Shown here: in pieces, positions 8,717-17,254 of the stretch
Layout of the letters: each line of letters begins with the position of its first letter
Numbering within the stretch: position 1 is the first letter of the stretch
DNA from: AV40 sp035568175
GTDB lineage: Bacteria > Verrucomicrobiota > Verrucomicrobiia > Chthoniobacterales > UBA10450
Assembly: GCA_035568175.1 (NCBI GenBank)
Contig: DATMON010000004.1
Span: 62,001-126,000, forward strand
Direction of reading: 5' to 3'
DNA length: 64,000 nt
Notes under the pieces: model-generated
Database searches by the model: none
Told to the model about the DNA's origin: nothing
Seen by the model: only the letters and a program-made list of their open reading frames with translations
Translations under genes and position numbers: made by a program

Positions 8717-9967
8717 ATGCCACAGTTTTCTTATCGAGCGCGCAACGCCCAAGGCGAATTAGTCGAGGGAGTATTGGACTGCGCCGATCGTGCGATCGCC
8801 ATTCATCAGATCGAGCAACAGCGTTGCATTCCGATTCGGATCGAAGTGGTGGGCGCGTTGCCAGTAAGTGCTGACAAGAAACAATCCGCGGCCACTCCTT
8901 CTGCGCCAACGCAGACCCTGAAAATTCCACACAACCAGCTTCTCATTTTCACCGAGCAGCTCGCGCATCTACTCCAAGCCGGCATGACGCTGGATGAGGG
9001 ATTGTCGATCCTGGAAAAGCGGCTCAAGCAGCCGCGCGTCCAGCAAATGACGCGGACGTTGCATCAGGCGCTGGTTGACGGCCGAAGTTTTTCGCAGGCC
9101 CTGCGCGAGATGCCGCGAATCTTTCCGCCGCTCTTTGTCAATCTAGTCGCGGCCGGCGAAGCGAGCGGTGCGCTGCCGGAGATTTTGCACCGACTCGTAA
9201 AACACTTAATGCAGGCAAAGGATCTGCGAGATCGCGTCCAGCAGGCGTTGATCTATCCCGCGTTTCTCGCCGTCGCCGGCGCAGGCCTGATCACAATTTT
9301 CATCACCTACATGGTGCCGCAGCTGACCGGGTTTATGGCGCAAATCGGCGGGGCGCTTCCGTTGCCAACGCGCATTCTGATGCAGATTCATCACGGCATC
9401 ATTACTTATTGGTGGCTGGCGATCCTAATAGCGATTGGCGCGAGTGTCGGTTTTCGCGCATTCGTGCGTACGGAAGAGGGACGGCTGACGTGGGACCGCT
9501 TTCGATTGAAGATACCCGGTTACGGCCGCGTGATTCGTTATCGTTATTACGCGCAATTTTCGCGGACACTGGGCACGCTCATCCAAAACGGAATTCCCCT
9601 TCTCCGGGCGCTCGATTTGGTCAGGGAGATTGCCGGCAATCGCTATTTGGAATTAAAAATTGCGGAGGCCCGCCGCGCGGTAATTGACGGGGCGACACTT
9701 TCAGCTGCACTTGGTTCGCAGCATATTTTCCCGGACTTACTGACCGACATGATGGCGGTAGGCGAACAGACGGGACGTTTCGGCGAAACGATGCAAACGA
9801 TCGCTGATGTTTATGAACGCGAGCTGGACCGAAACGTCGCGATTATTTCGCAATTGATCCCGCCGGTGATCATTGTCGTGATTGCGCTGGTCGTGGGGCT
9901 GGTTGTTTACAGTATTCTTTCGGCGGTGTTTGAAGCGACACATAGCTTGCAGTTCCGGCCGCACTAA
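8717..9967 (+). CDS. gspF: Type II secretion / type IV pilus assembly inner-membrane protein GspF
   Basis: A 416-residue polytopic platform protein. The N-terminus (MPQFSYRARNAQGELVEGVL) is typical. Two GspF repeats follow, each with the family pattern: the first contains LLQAGMTLDEGLSIL and VAAGEASGALPEIL, the second contains LIQNGIPLLRALDLV and AVGEQTGRFGETM. Three hydrophobic segments lie at about residues 170-195, 225-250 and 375-400. GspF anchors the ATPase GspE to the pseudopilus base. It heads a plus-strand unit with an exported protein and gspG. gspE and gspD are not in the window. Confidence 0.92.
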   Translation: MPQFSYRARNAQGELVEGVLDCADRAIAIHQIEQQRCIPIRIEVVGALPVSADKKQSAATPSAPTQTLKIPHNQLLIFTEQLAHLLQAGMTLDEGLSILEKRLKQPRVQQMTRTLHQALVDGRSFSQALREMPRIFPPLFVNLVAAGEASGALPEILHRLVKHLMQAKDLRDRVQQALIYPAFLAVAGAGLITIFITYMVPQLTGFMAQIGGALPLPTRILMQIHHGIITYWWLAILIAIGASVGFRAFVRTEEGRLTWDRFRLKIPGYGRVIRYRYYAQFSRTLGTLIQNGIPLLRALDLVREIAGNRYLELKIAEARRAVIDGATLSAALGSQHIFPDLLTDMMAVGEQTGRFGETMQTIADVYERELDRNVAIISQLIPPVIIVVIALVVGLVVYSILSAVFEATHSLQFRPH

Positions 9968-9985
9968 GATATTCTTCGCAGCCAA

Positions 9986-11050
9986 ATGCTGGTTCGCATC
10001 GTTGCGTTTTTTTGGCTAATCGGCGCAACCTCTTCCGCTCTCGCTCAGGAAGCTTTTAGCGACGGTTTGCCGCATCAAGAAAGCGGCGCGATTGAACAAA
10101 GCACCGCGGAAAGCGCGTGGATCGATTTGCGCCAGCATCCATCGGCAGCGTCGCGCCCGCAAAGTGCGCCCAACTGGGTCGAAGCGGTCAACATGACTTC
10201 CACGACCGGCGCCGACGGCGCACCCAAGTCGGTCTTTCGCATTCGGGTGGGGCGCCCGGCCGGCGATTTTCAAGTCATGTTCTTTCGTCTATTCTTCGAT
10301 GATAACCCAAACGCGCGACCCGAACTGGTGGCGTGGGATGAATCGGGTTCCCAAGTTTTGCGTTCGGGCGAACTTGGTTCGGGTGTGGGTTTGCCGAGTT
10401 CAGATTCGGTCATGATTCCAATGAGCGGTATTTCAACGCTCGACATTGAAGTGCCCGGCGACGGTAAGACAATTCGCGGCGCGTTCCTCGACTGGATGAC
10501 GAGCAGCGAAGTTGTGCATCCGGTCAATGCCGAACATCGCGATATCATTCCCGAGCCGTTCTCGTCGCTGCCTCCGTTGCACTCGCCAGAACAGGACCTG
10601 GAAAATTTCGGGACTGTTACCGCAACCCTGGCGAGCGAGACAATCCCTATCGGGTCCGACCCGCAGCAAGGCGCGGCCTTTCAGTTTGGGATTGAATCGC
10701 AGCCCTTGCTCGCACTGTTAACATTTGAAGTGGCAAGTCCTCGGATCGATTCGCCACCGGAAGTTTATGTAAACGGCGAAGACGTCGGAGCTGCGACGCT
10801 CACCTTACCTGAACTGGCCGACCCCGGTTATCGCGGGAAGATGGAATCGTTGCTGAAAGAGATGCGCTTTCAATATACCGGCTGGCTTCGCGCCCAAAAA
10901 CTGATTCCCGTCAGCAACTTGAAAGTCGGCACCAACGATGTGATTATCACAAGCGGTTCGACTACATCGACATCGGCGATTCGCGGGACGCAAGTGCAAC
11001 TAAAATATCTTTGGGAGAAATCGGATTATCTGCTCCAAGCCGACCATTAA
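9986..11050 (+). CDS. Exported protein of unknown function in the type II secretion cluster
   Basis: A 354-residue protein with an N-terminal signal peptide ending near TSSALAQEA. The rest is soluble, rich in beta-forming residues, with no cysteine pattern or repeat that I recognise. It lies 18 bp after gspF and 41 bp before gspG on the same strand. This placement suggests a secretion-apparatus accessory or a substrate of the system. No family could be named from the sequence alone. Confidence 0.65.
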   Translation: MLVRIVAFFWLIGATSSALAQEAFSDGLPHQESGAIEQSTAESAWIDLRQHPSAASRPQSAPNWVEAVNMTSTTGADGAPKSVFRIRVGRPAGDFQVMFFRLFFDDNPNARPELVAWDESGSQVLRSGELGSGVGLPSSDSVMIPMSGISTLDIEVPGDGKTIRGAFLDWMTSSEVVHPVNAEHRDIIPEPFSSLPPLHSPEQDLENFGTVTATLASETIPIGSDPQQGAAFQFGIESQPLLALLTFEVASPRIDSPPEVYVNGEDVGAATLTLPELADPGYRGKMESLLKEMRFQYTGWLRAQKLIPVSNLKVGTNDVIITSGSTTSTSAIRGTQVQLKYLWEKSDYLLQADH

Positions 11051-11091
11051 TTGAACCGCAACCGGCCGTTGCGTGTCTGTGTTAGTCATCA

Positions 11092-11508
11092 ATGATGAAA
11101 CGAACGAATCAATCCGGCTTCACCTTGCTCGAGATCATGATCGTGGTCAGCATCATCGTTATTTTGCTTGGCCTCGCCATCTCAAAAATGGGCAATCCAA
11201 CAGGGTTCGCAAAAACCACTGCTGTCCGGGCCGATGTCCAATCGATCGGCACCCAGTTGATGCAATACGAAGCGATGAACGGTTTTTATCCGACCACCGA
11301 GCAAGGCTTGCAAGCGCTCGTGACCCAGGCTCAGACCGATCCGAGACCAACTCGGTGGTATCCATTCTTCAAAGAACTTCCGAAAGATCCCTGGGGCACG
11401 GTTTACATTTATCGGTGCCCTGGAATTAAGCATCCGGACAAATACGATCTTTTTTCGGCTGGGCCGGATCGTCAGCCGGACACGGCCGACGACGACTGGG
11501 GCGAATAA
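11092..11508 (+). CDS. gspG: Major pseudopilin GspG
   Basis: A 138-residue type II secretion major pseudopilin. The prepilin peptidase site and hydrophobic helix are clear: G-FTLLEIMIVVSIIVILL with Glu at +5. The C-terminal half has the GspG signature: Asn-Gly-Phe-Tyr-Pro-Thr-Thr-Glu-Gln-Gly, DPWGTVYIY, YDLFSAGPD and a final acidic DTADDD loop that binds calcium in known GspG proteins. A second ATG three bases downstream could also start it. The minus-strand part of the cluster converges on its 3' end. Confidence 0.95.
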   Translation: MMKRTNQSGFTLLEIMIVVSIIVILLGLAISKMGNPTGFAKTTAVRADVQSIGTQLMQYEAMNGFYPTTEQGLQALVTQAQTDPRPTRWYPFFKELPKDPWGTVYIYRCPGIKHPDKYDLFSAGPDRQPDTADDDWGE

Positions 11509-11540
11509 CGCGGGAAGTTTAAATCACCAAACCGCGGAAT

Positions 11541-12113
11541 CTATTCCGCCGTGGCAGGCGGTGGAGGTTGCGCCTGCGGTTGCTGGGGATTTCTTTGAAT
11601 GGTGCCGCGCACGTGCGGTGTCGGCATGGCCACTCCGGGATTTTGGACCGGTTTCTGAAAACCCGGCTGCGGCAGCGGTGGGACAACACCCGGTGCGGGT
11701 CTATTCGGCAACGGTTGAGCGATTACCGCCTGGTTGAAAGTGAGCATCGCAAACTGACCATCCTTGCTGATCGTTACCTTGGTTTCCCCCACTTGGTCCG
11801 ACCATTCGATATTCGCGATTGCGTACCCATCGACTGGCCCACACGTCGTCAGATATTTTTTGAACTCCTTGTCAGCAGTCGACGCGACTGTAACCATGTC
11901 GCAGTCCGGCGACTTCGCGGCGTTGGCGACGTAAAGATCTTTCGCGAAATTCGGCGTCGATTCCGGCGCAACCACTGCGCTGGCAACGGCGAACGGCGAA
12001 TGATCGAGCATTCCTTGATAGCGGTCGAAATTTAGCTTCGTTGGCAGCTCGTCAGCCGCGAAAAGAGACGACACGCTGACACAGAGTGCGCAAACTGAAA
12101 AAAATACTCGCAT
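11541..12113 (-). CDS. Exported protein with Pro-rich tail, type II secretion cluster
   Basis: A 190-residue protein with a signal peptide (MRVFFSVCALCVSVSSLFAA). A small domain follows, then a Pro/Gln-rich C-terminus (PQQPQAQPPPPATAE). Its first mature segment, LNFDRYQGMLDHSPFAV, matches the same region of the next protein upstream (FSFQRYAPMLNAAPFAV), so the two are probably paralogous. The position at the end of the gspHIJKLM operon suggests a GspC-, GspN- or PilP-like periplasmic part, but I cannot prove it. Confidence 0.65.
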   Translation of the reverse strand: MRVFFSVCALCVSVSSLFAADELPTKLNFDRYQGMLDHSPFAVASAVVAPESTPNFAKDLYVANAAKSPDCDMVTVASTADKEFKKYLTTCGPVDGYAIANIEWSDQVGETKVTISKDGQFAMLTFNQAVIAQPLPNRPAPGVVPPLPQPGFQKPVQNPGVAMPTPHVRGTIQRNPQQPQAQPPPPATAE

Positions 12114-12121
12114 ATGATTGT

Positions 12122-12430
12122 TTACTGTTTGGGGCGTTTAGGAGGCAATACTGGATACATAATACCATCTTCCAGAATGGGAGGAACCGGACGGACATTC
12201 TCTATTATACGTCCATCATTTAGAAAAATTCGAATGCCCCGCTCATTCCATTCAATGCTCTTGATAGCTAGCGGCGAGCCCGGCGTCTGATTAGGCACGG
12301 CAAAGGGCGCCGCGTTCAACATGGGCGCGTAACGCTGGAAACTGAAACGCTCGGGCACGGCCTCGTCGAAGCCGGCTAAAGGCAGAGCGAAAATCGAAAT
12401 CAACGCACAGACAAGGAGTATGCGTTTCAT
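12122..12430 (-). CDS. Small exported protein, type II secretion cluster (GspC/PilP-like?)
   Basis: A 102-residue protein with signal peptide MKRILLVCALISIFALPLAG. The mature part starts with FSFQRYAPMLNAAPFAV, shared with the next gene downstream. It then has IKSIEWNERGIRIFLNDGRII, a short beta segment like the HR domain of GspC or PilP, and a Pro/Lys-rich end. Its start overlaps the stop of the GspM-like gene by 4 bp (ATGA at 12427-12430), so it is part of the same operon. Confidence 0.65.
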   Translation of the reverse strand: MKRILLVCALISIFALPLAGFDEAVPERFSFQRYAPMLNAAPFAVPNQTPGSPLAIKSIEWNERGIRIFLNDGRIIENVRPVPPILEDGIMYPVLPPKRPKQ

Positions 12431-12996
12431 CCTCCACCCTTTTTCTGTTGCGGCGGCGCAAACCAGCGCGCGATTTTGAATTTACCACGCATCATCGTCG
12501 CGTCGTTGCCATCAATGGCGAGGTTCACACTTTCAAAGACAATGAAGGCGTCTGGTTGTTGAACGTCATAAAGAAAATGAACAAGCTCGGGCCAATGACT
12601 GCTGGTTTCGATGGAAGCGAAAACGGCTTGATGATTTGGGGTTGTTTCGCCGGAACCAATCGCCGGGTTCTCGATTACGATGTTGTATTTGCCGGCGATT
12701 TGTTTGAGTTGGTCGAGCAGAGTGGAGGCTTCCTCGGCGCCCTTGAGCGTGGGCTGAGTTTTCTGCAGCCATTGATCGCGTTTGGCCCAGAGCTCGCGTT
12801 CTCTCATATAAACGTTCTGCTCGGAGCGGGTGGCCTTGCGCGCGGCCAGCTCACTCCGTGAGCCGTTAATCGTTCCCAAAAGCCATCTCCAGATGAAGAT
12901 GTTGATGAGCAGGAGCAAAATGCCGGCGATAACCAGCGTCATCATGCGCTCGCGCTGGCTCATTCGCTGATAGGCCGCTGTCAATTTCGCCATCAT
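12427..12996 (-). CDS. gspM: GspM/PilO-like secretion protein
   Basis: A 189-residue bitopic protein: a short cytoplasmic N-terminus, one membrane segment (about 22-40, LVIAGILLLLINIFIWRWLL), a coiled-coil region rich in Glu, Arg and Gln, and a C-terminal ferredoxin-like half. This is the architecture of GspM and PilO, inner-membrane partners of GspL/PilMN. It overlaps the GspL-like gene by 4 bp. The assignment rests on architecture and position; sequence similarity in this family is low. Confidence 0.7.
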   Translation of the reverse strand: MMAKLTAAYQRMSQRERMMTLVIAGILLLLINIFIWRWLLGTINGSRSELAARKATRSEQNVYMRERELWAKRDQWLQKTQPTLKGAEEASTLLDQLKQIAGKYNIVIENPAIGSGETTPNHQAVFASIETSSHWPELVHFLYDVQQPDAFIVFESVNLAIDGNDATMMRGKFKIARWFAPPQQKKGGG

Positions 12997-14228
12997 CGCG
13001 GTTTTCCTTCCAAGCGAAATTGGGCGTGATTATTAGCTAAAATCCGCGGCGAACCCATATCGAAACGGAAAATTTGCAACCCGGGATTCTTTTTCACTTT
13101 CTCGGCGAACTGATAGGCGAGCGCAGCCGCGTTGGCTTCGCCGTCGATCGAAATCTGGCGCGCGGACTGATTGTAAGCGGTGATGCGCACATCGGCCGAC
13201 GGCAAACCTTCGTAAAGGTGCAACAAAATCTCGACCGGGTAGTAGCGCGAGTCGATCGCCGGTGCGAGCGCTTTCCACTTGGCTTCGGTCTCGCGAATGA
13301 ATTGAGTTTGCGGCGCCTCGCGCGCAATCAGTCGATCAAGTCGCGCAATCGCGAAACGCGTGTAACCAAGGTAAAGTAGAAAGAGCAGAAAGAGCGCGGC
13401 GTAGGCGCCGCCGGCCAGAACGAGTCGCTTCTGCCATTCGCCACGCTTAACCAGTTGGACACGGCGTTGTCGCCAACTGTCCGGCAAGAGATTGAGTTTA
13501 ACGGATGCCGGCGGCGTCTCGATGCCAACGAGCTCGGTCGGGCTCGCCAAAATTCCCTGAACCGTGTCACGCAACTCGTAACAACTTTCATCGAGCAAAA
13601 CATTTGGAAACGAACAATTGATGCCTTGGAGCTCGGCGCTCATTGCCAGCTGTGGCAGTTCCATTTTCAGTTGCTCCGGCGCGATGCCGTCGAGTGTCCG
13701 GGCGAAACTGACCTTGCCATTTTCGGAGACGGCTGAAACGAGCGCTTCTCCTTCGGGATAAATCAGGAGCGCCCGGCCTTCGGGCGCGTGGGTCGTGGCG
13801 CGTTGCGCAGCGTAAACCGTGACCTGGCGCGGTATGATGCCTTTAGCGAGCAACGGCGCGGCGATTTCAGCCAAACGCTCATTTCTCACCACAACGGCCG
13901 AAATGACGCTCTCGGTCTCGTTTTGCTCGATCAATTCGAAGTCAGACGTCACTTCCTCCGCTGAAAATGGAAGCGCTTTCTCGATTTGAATCCGAACCAT
14001 CTCTGGAAACTCCGTCGGATCGACCGTGGGCAGACGAAATCGCTGCGCGAGCACAGCGACGACCGGCAAACTCAAAACGACATCGTCTTGAGCGGAGACG
14101 AGCGGCGCGGCTTCATCGAGCGTGCGCAGCAAGCGCACATTCCACGAACCGTCGCCGTCACGGACGCGCAAAAGATTCCAGCCGTGCGCGGTCGGGGTGA
14201 TGAAAACAGGCGTCGACGTCGGCTCGAT
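12993..14228 (-). CDS. gspL: GspL/PilM-N-like secretion protein, probable non-AUG start
   Basis: About 411 residues. The N-terminal two thirds is an actin-like (PilM/GspL) cytoplasmic domain with LSLPVVAVLAQRFRLP, IQIEKALPF and SFARTLDG. One membrane segment (VLAGGAYAALFLLFLLYLG) and a periplasmic coiled coil plus ferredoxin-like end follow. The first usual start codon is a TTG at 14171, but the same frame stays open and protein-like upstream (IEPTSTPVFITPTAHGWNLL). A strong AAGGAG ends 8 nt before an ATC at 14228-14226, just after the gspK stop. I therefore mark the start at ATC 14228. The TTG remains possible. Confidence 0.65.
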   Translation of the reverse strand: MEPTSTPVFITPTAHGWNLLRVRDGDGSWNVRLLRTLDEAAPLVSAQDDVVLSLPVVAVLAQRFRLPTVDPTEFPEMVRIQIEKALPFSAEEVTSDFELIEQNETESVISAVVVRNERLAEIAAPLLAKGIIPRQVTVYAAQRATTHAPEGRALLIYPEGEALVSAVSENGKVSFARTLDGIAPEQLKMELPQLAMSAELQGINCSFPNVLLDESCYELRDTVQGILASPTELVGIETPPASVKLNLLPDSWRQRRVQLVKRGEWQKRLVLAGGAYAALFLLFLLYLGYTRFAIARLDRLIAREAPQTQFIRETEAKWKALAPAIDSRYYPVEILLHLYEGLPSADVRITAYNQSARQISIDGEANAAALAYQFAEKVKKNPGLQIFRFDMGSPRILANNHAQFRLEGKPR

Positions 14229-14230
14229 GA

Positions 14231-15172
14231 CTAAAACTCCTTCCAGGTAATGACTTGAGGCACCAGGCCGTTCCGATTGAACACCATTTGTACCGTGCGG
14301 TTCGCTTTACCGGCCGTTCCGACACTGACCACGCGGAAGATCGGAATGTTCAGCGCAACAAAAGTTTGAAGTTGCTTGAACCGTTCTTGATCCAATCCGA
14401 GTGCGACTTGAACCTCTTGGGGGCTTCGGAAATACATATCATCTTCGGTCCCATCGATTCCGTCCGGTCCCCGCCGCAACTGTAAGAATCGATCGACCAT
14501 GTCAGGCATATTTTCTAATCCCGGCAAAGAGAGTAACACGTCGCGCGAGGCCCACTGCAGGTCGATTAGGCCGGTGCTGTTTACCGTGAAATCGTCTTCC
14601 CAGCCCGGCGTGCTGGTGAACTCCGACCACCCTGCGACTTGCTTCAGTTCATCGACTCGGGTCAGCGGAGCGTGCGCGGGATGATATGCGTCACTTTCGG
14701 GAGGTGCATTTAAATGATGGAGACCAGCGTTCGGTTCCACCCAATCAAGCAGCGCATCCACCATCGCTTCGCGTTCATTGAGATCGATCCCTTTGTTTGC
14801 CAAGTATTTTCGCAATATTCCCAATTTGTTCGGATCTTCTCCCGCGAGTAGCCAATTCAAATTCAAACGGCCGCCTTCGCCCGTAATCCGCGCTTCGTAA
14901 CTCGCGCCCTTGTCCAATTGTCCGCTCAAATTTGGCGATCCCGGATTGACCGCTGGATGCAGCGCAACTTCTACTCCTGAACAAGCGGCGGCTTCAGCTC
15001 TGAGCATTCGCGTTCCCTCGCTCGAAATTGAGAGCCGCGAGTCAATATCGAGCGCCCACGATATAACCAATGCGCTCAACAAAAACAGCGCCCAGAGCGC
15101 AAGCATGATCGCCGCTCCGCGCGATTTTGCTGGCTGTTTTCTGCTGCTTAACCTCTGACGTCTAGATAGCAT
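14231..15172 (-). CDS. gspK: GspK minor pseudopilin
   Basis: A 313-residue large minor pseudopilin. After a basic leader, RGAAIMLALWALFLLSALVISWALDID forms the N-terminal helix that GspK shares with pilins. The large C-terminal domain contains GRLNLNWLL, a DALLDWVE stretch, and the helix-hairpin-helix-like VLLSLPGLENMPDMVDRFL. GspK caps the pseudopilus tip with GspI and GspJ. The start at ATG 15172 has GAGG upstream; a longer frame to 15229 would overlap gspJ by nearly 50 bp. Confidence 0.85.
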   Translation of the reverse strand: MLSRRQRLSSRKQPAKSRGAAIMLALWALFLLSALVISWALDIDSRLSISSEGTRMLRAEAAACSGVEVALHPAVNPGSPNLSGQLDKGASYEARITGEGGRLNLNWLLAGEDPNKLGILRKYLANKGIDLNEREAMVDALLDWVEPNAGLHHLNAPPESDAYHPAHAPLTRVDELKQVAGWSEFTSTPGWEDDFTVNSTGLIDLQWASRDVLLSLPGLENMPDMVDRFLQLRRGPDGIDGTEDDMYFRSPQEVQVALGLDQERFKQLQTFVALNIPIFRVVSVGTAGKANRTVQMVFNRNGLVPQVITWKEF

Positions 15173-15180
15173 CGATATCC

Positions 15181-15831
15181 TCACTGAGGTGGTCTTCGCC
15201 CCATCGAGGTCGGAATAATCGCCTCCCAAGGGATATTCACGTCCTTGCGCTGCAAGACTATTTTGATCAACGAAGGCAAAGTCCCAGCATTATCAGGCCA
15301 GCGTGGGACCCACACGTTCACCCGCGGGTCAAAATAACTAATCTGCAAGCTACGCACATCGTCGATTAAGGGCACCCACGTTTCATTATCGTTTGTGATC
15401 GCCGAATCGTCTTTTGGTTTGCGCAAAAACCCGAGATTGAGCCGGTCGCTGTCTTTCTTCTCCGATTGCAACCGCAGGGTCACCACGAAGTCCCCAGACG
15501 CGTATCGCGTCAATAATCCCGGGCCGGCGCTGCAAATCCAGCTAATCTCATCGCGTTCGCGATCGTTTAACTTAAATGCCTCACCGAACAGTGCACCCTT
15601 TTCAGCCGGCAAGCTCTTCGGTAAACTCTGCCACTCCGCCGCAAGCAGTTCGCGCAGACCGTCGTAACGCGCTTCGCTCGCCAACGTTTCGGAGGAAAGA
15701 CGGATCGCGATCAGGTTGGATTGGACAAAGCGATAGATCGCCAGCGCCATCGTGGCCAAAATCGCCACGGCCATGATGATCTCCAGCAAGGTGAAGCCGC
15801 GTCGGCGATTAACCACCGGGACGATAAACAT
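15181..15831 (-). CDS. gspJ: GspJ minor pseudopilin
   Basis: A 216-residue minor pseudopilin. The prepilin leader ends at RRRG and is followed by FTLLEIIMAVAILATMALAIY with Glu at +5. The middle contains the GspJ-like segment GLRELLAAEW. It overlaps gspI upstream by 23 bp and is followed by gspK 8 bp downstream. Together GspH, I, J and K form the pseudopilus tip. Confidence 0.85.
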   Translation of the reverse strand: MFIVPVVNRRRGFTLLEIIMAVAILATMALAIYRFVQSNLIAIRLSSETLASEARYDGLRELLAAEWQSLPKSLPAEKGALFGEAFKLNDRERDEISWICSAGPGLLTRYASGDFVVTLRLQSEKKDSDRLNLGFLRKPKDDSAITNDNETWVPLIDDVRSLQISYFDPRVNVWVPRWPDNAGTLPSLIKIVLQRKDVNIPWEAIIPTSMGRRPPQ

Positions 15832-16237
15832 AAAATTCGATTTGCTGTGATTGTTCCGCCCCGCCGCGCTTCCACTTTACCGTAAGCGTGACCCGATTCA
15901 GATCTGCGAGTTGACCTCCTTCGTCATCCTCCAATTCCGCGGGAGCGCTTTTCTGGATCAGCTTCACGATCCCGTAACCGGTATCGACGTTGAATTCCTT
16001 CGCCGGATCAGGAGACCCGGGCGTGGCCTGCACCTCGGCCATCCGGTTCGATAAAATTTGCCGGACCCGATTTTCCTCCGCGTTGAGGGTGCTGGCGTTG
16101 AGACAATTTCCTACTGCGCGACCGAGCGCGAGCACCCCGAGCGCGAAAATCGCCAGGCCCATCAGCACTTCATACAGGGCAAAGGCAATCTGACCTCTGA
16201 TCTCTGATCTCTGATCTCTGATCTTACCTCGCCACAT
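15809..16237 (-). CDS. gspI: GspI minor pseudopilin with repeat-encoded leader
   Basis: A 142-residue minor pseudopilin. The helix FALYEVLMGLAIFALGVLALG has the pilin Glu at +5, though the usual Gly before the cleavage site is not where expected. The leader IRDQRSEIRGQ is encoded by a 7-bp tandem repeat (16190-16224), so adding or losing one unit would shift the frame between the ATG and the pilin helix. The ATG at 16237 lies 14 bp inside the end of gspH. The C-terminal part (VTLTVKWKRGGAEQSQQIEF) fits GspI. Confidence 0.8.
   Translation of the reverse strand: MWRGKIRDQRSEIRGQIAFALYEVLMGLAIFALGVLALGRAVGNCLNASTLNAEENRVRQILSNRMAEVQATPGSPDPAKEFNVDTGYGIVKLIQKSAPAELEDDEGGQLADLNRVTLTVKWKRGGAEQSQQIEFYVYRPGG
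16190..16224 (-). repeat. Heptanucleotide tandem repeat (AGATCAG)x4 plus one variant
   Basis: Five consecutive 7-bp units. On the coding (minus) strand they read AGATCAG four times, then AGGTCAG. The array starts at the gspH stop codon and runs into codons 5-16 of gspI. Because 7 is not a multiple of 3, a change in unit number would change the reading frame of gspI. Confidence 0.9.
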
Positions 16238-16700
16238 AGTTTGCTAACTCGCCGTCGCCTGTGAGCGGCGAATAATTTGCCGTCCACGTTCCCCCTCTTC
16301 CAACAAAGCGAACGATCGCGGGCTCGCATGTGCCCGTCGGCCAGAAAATCCATTCGGCCGCGGGCTTCGCAGTGAGCGCGGCCGGCAAAGTGAGCGTCAT
16401 TGCGCTTCCCCGTTCCAACGAAAACGTCGCCACCGCTTTTTTTTCTTCGTCTTTAGCGAACGCCTCCGGTTGCACAATCACATCTTTGTCGCCCCAAACA
16501 ATCAAGTAAGCGCGATGCTCGGACACGCTTCGTTCCTGCGCCTGTCGAACAAGCTTGTTAAACCCGTCCAACGACGCTCGCAGCTTCCGATCTGTGAAGA
16601 CGCCTTCCAAACTCGGCACCGCCATCAAAAGAATGACGCTCAAAATCGCGACCGCGATGATGATCTCGATCAACGTAAATGCCCGGCAACGCTGCACCAA
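16224..16700 (-). CDS. gspH: GspH-type minor pseudopilin
   Basis: A 158-residue pseudopilin. The leader MVQRCRA precedes FTLIEIIIAVAILSVILLMAVPSL with Glu at +5; Ala replaces the usual Gly before the cleavage site. The C-terminal domain ends near IVRFVGRGGTWTANYSPL, which fits GspH/FimT. It is the first gene of the minus-strand secretion operon, so a promoter should lie between 16701 and tatA at 16819. No clear element was found there. Confidence 0.8.
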   Translation of the reverse strand: MVQRCRAFTLIEIIIAVAILSVILLMAVPSLEGVFTDRKLRASLDGFNKLVRQAQERSVSEHRAYLIVWGDKDVIVQPEAFAKDEEKKAVATFSLERGSAMTLTLPAALTAKPAAEWIFWPTGTCEPAIVRFVGRGGTWTANYSPLTGDGELANYVAR

Positions 16701-16818
16701 CGAAGTTACGCTCGCTGCGCGAAATCACAAGACAGCGGGACCCGGGCAACCTGTCGGCAACCGGCCGTCCCAAATTGCCTTGCAAGTTGGGCCAAGGGGT
16801 CTGAATGTTGCACCGACC

Positions 16819-17136
16819 ATGAGCGTCCTTGCCAGCTTGACCAACTTGTTTTCCGGAGGCGATTTGCTGATCATTCTCCTTGTCATTCTGCTGCTATTCG
16901 GCGCGAAGAAATTGCCCGAACTCGCGCGCGGAATGGGTCAGGCGATCAAAGAATTCCAAAAGGCCAAGGACGAATTTACGGACGAATTGCATAAGGCCGG
17001 TCAAAGCGACACGGCGACCAAGGGGAATTTGCCACCAGCATCGACCGTCGCCCGAACCGACACTCCAACAACCGGCGGCGCCCGTCCCGATCCGAACCAG
17101 GGCGCTACCCCCGGCGACAAGCCCGACCAAGTCTAA
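16819..17136 (+). CDS. tatA: Sec-independent translocase protein TatA
   Basis: A 105-residue Tat component. One short N-terminal membrane helix (LLIILLVILLLFGAKKLPEL) is followed at once by the FGAKKLPELARGMG hinge and an amphipathic helix (QAIKEFQKAKDEF), exactly as in TatA/E. The tail is Pro/Thr/Asp-rich. A longer upstream frame is an artefact: the family N-terminus begins here at MSVLASLTN. tatC and tatB are not in the window. It is transcribed away from gspH. Confidence 0.9.
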   Translation: MSVLASLTNLFSGGDLLIILLVILLLFGAKKLPELARGMGQAIKEFQKAKDEFTDELHKAGQSDTATKGNLPPASTVARTDTPTTGGARPDPNQGATPGDKPDQV

Positions 17137-17140
17137 TTTT

Positions 17141-17205
17141 GGAGGGCGTCGCGCTGCCGGCGCCGAAATACCTGGACACGACGGCGCGTGTCCCGCCAAT
17201 TTAAT
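17141..17205. repeat. Palindromic repeat, family B (TGGAGGG type), copy 1
   Basis: This copy begins right after the tatA stop. It contains two GC-rich inverted segments, GGACACG...CGTGTCC around an ACGGCG centre and a GGCGTCG...GCCGGCGCC half, framed by GGAGGG. Close relatives lie at 19811-19873 and 54874-54934. The two-hairpin plan resembles REP/BIME elements. Confidence 0.6.
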
Positions 17206-17254
17206 GGAGAGTTGACCTGCACCGCCGTTTACGACAATTTCGCGCGCTTCAATT

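Noticed and set aside
16555..16818. Long N-terminal extension of tatA
   Set aside because: It runs antisense through gspH and does not resemble any Tat component. TatA begins with its membrane helix.
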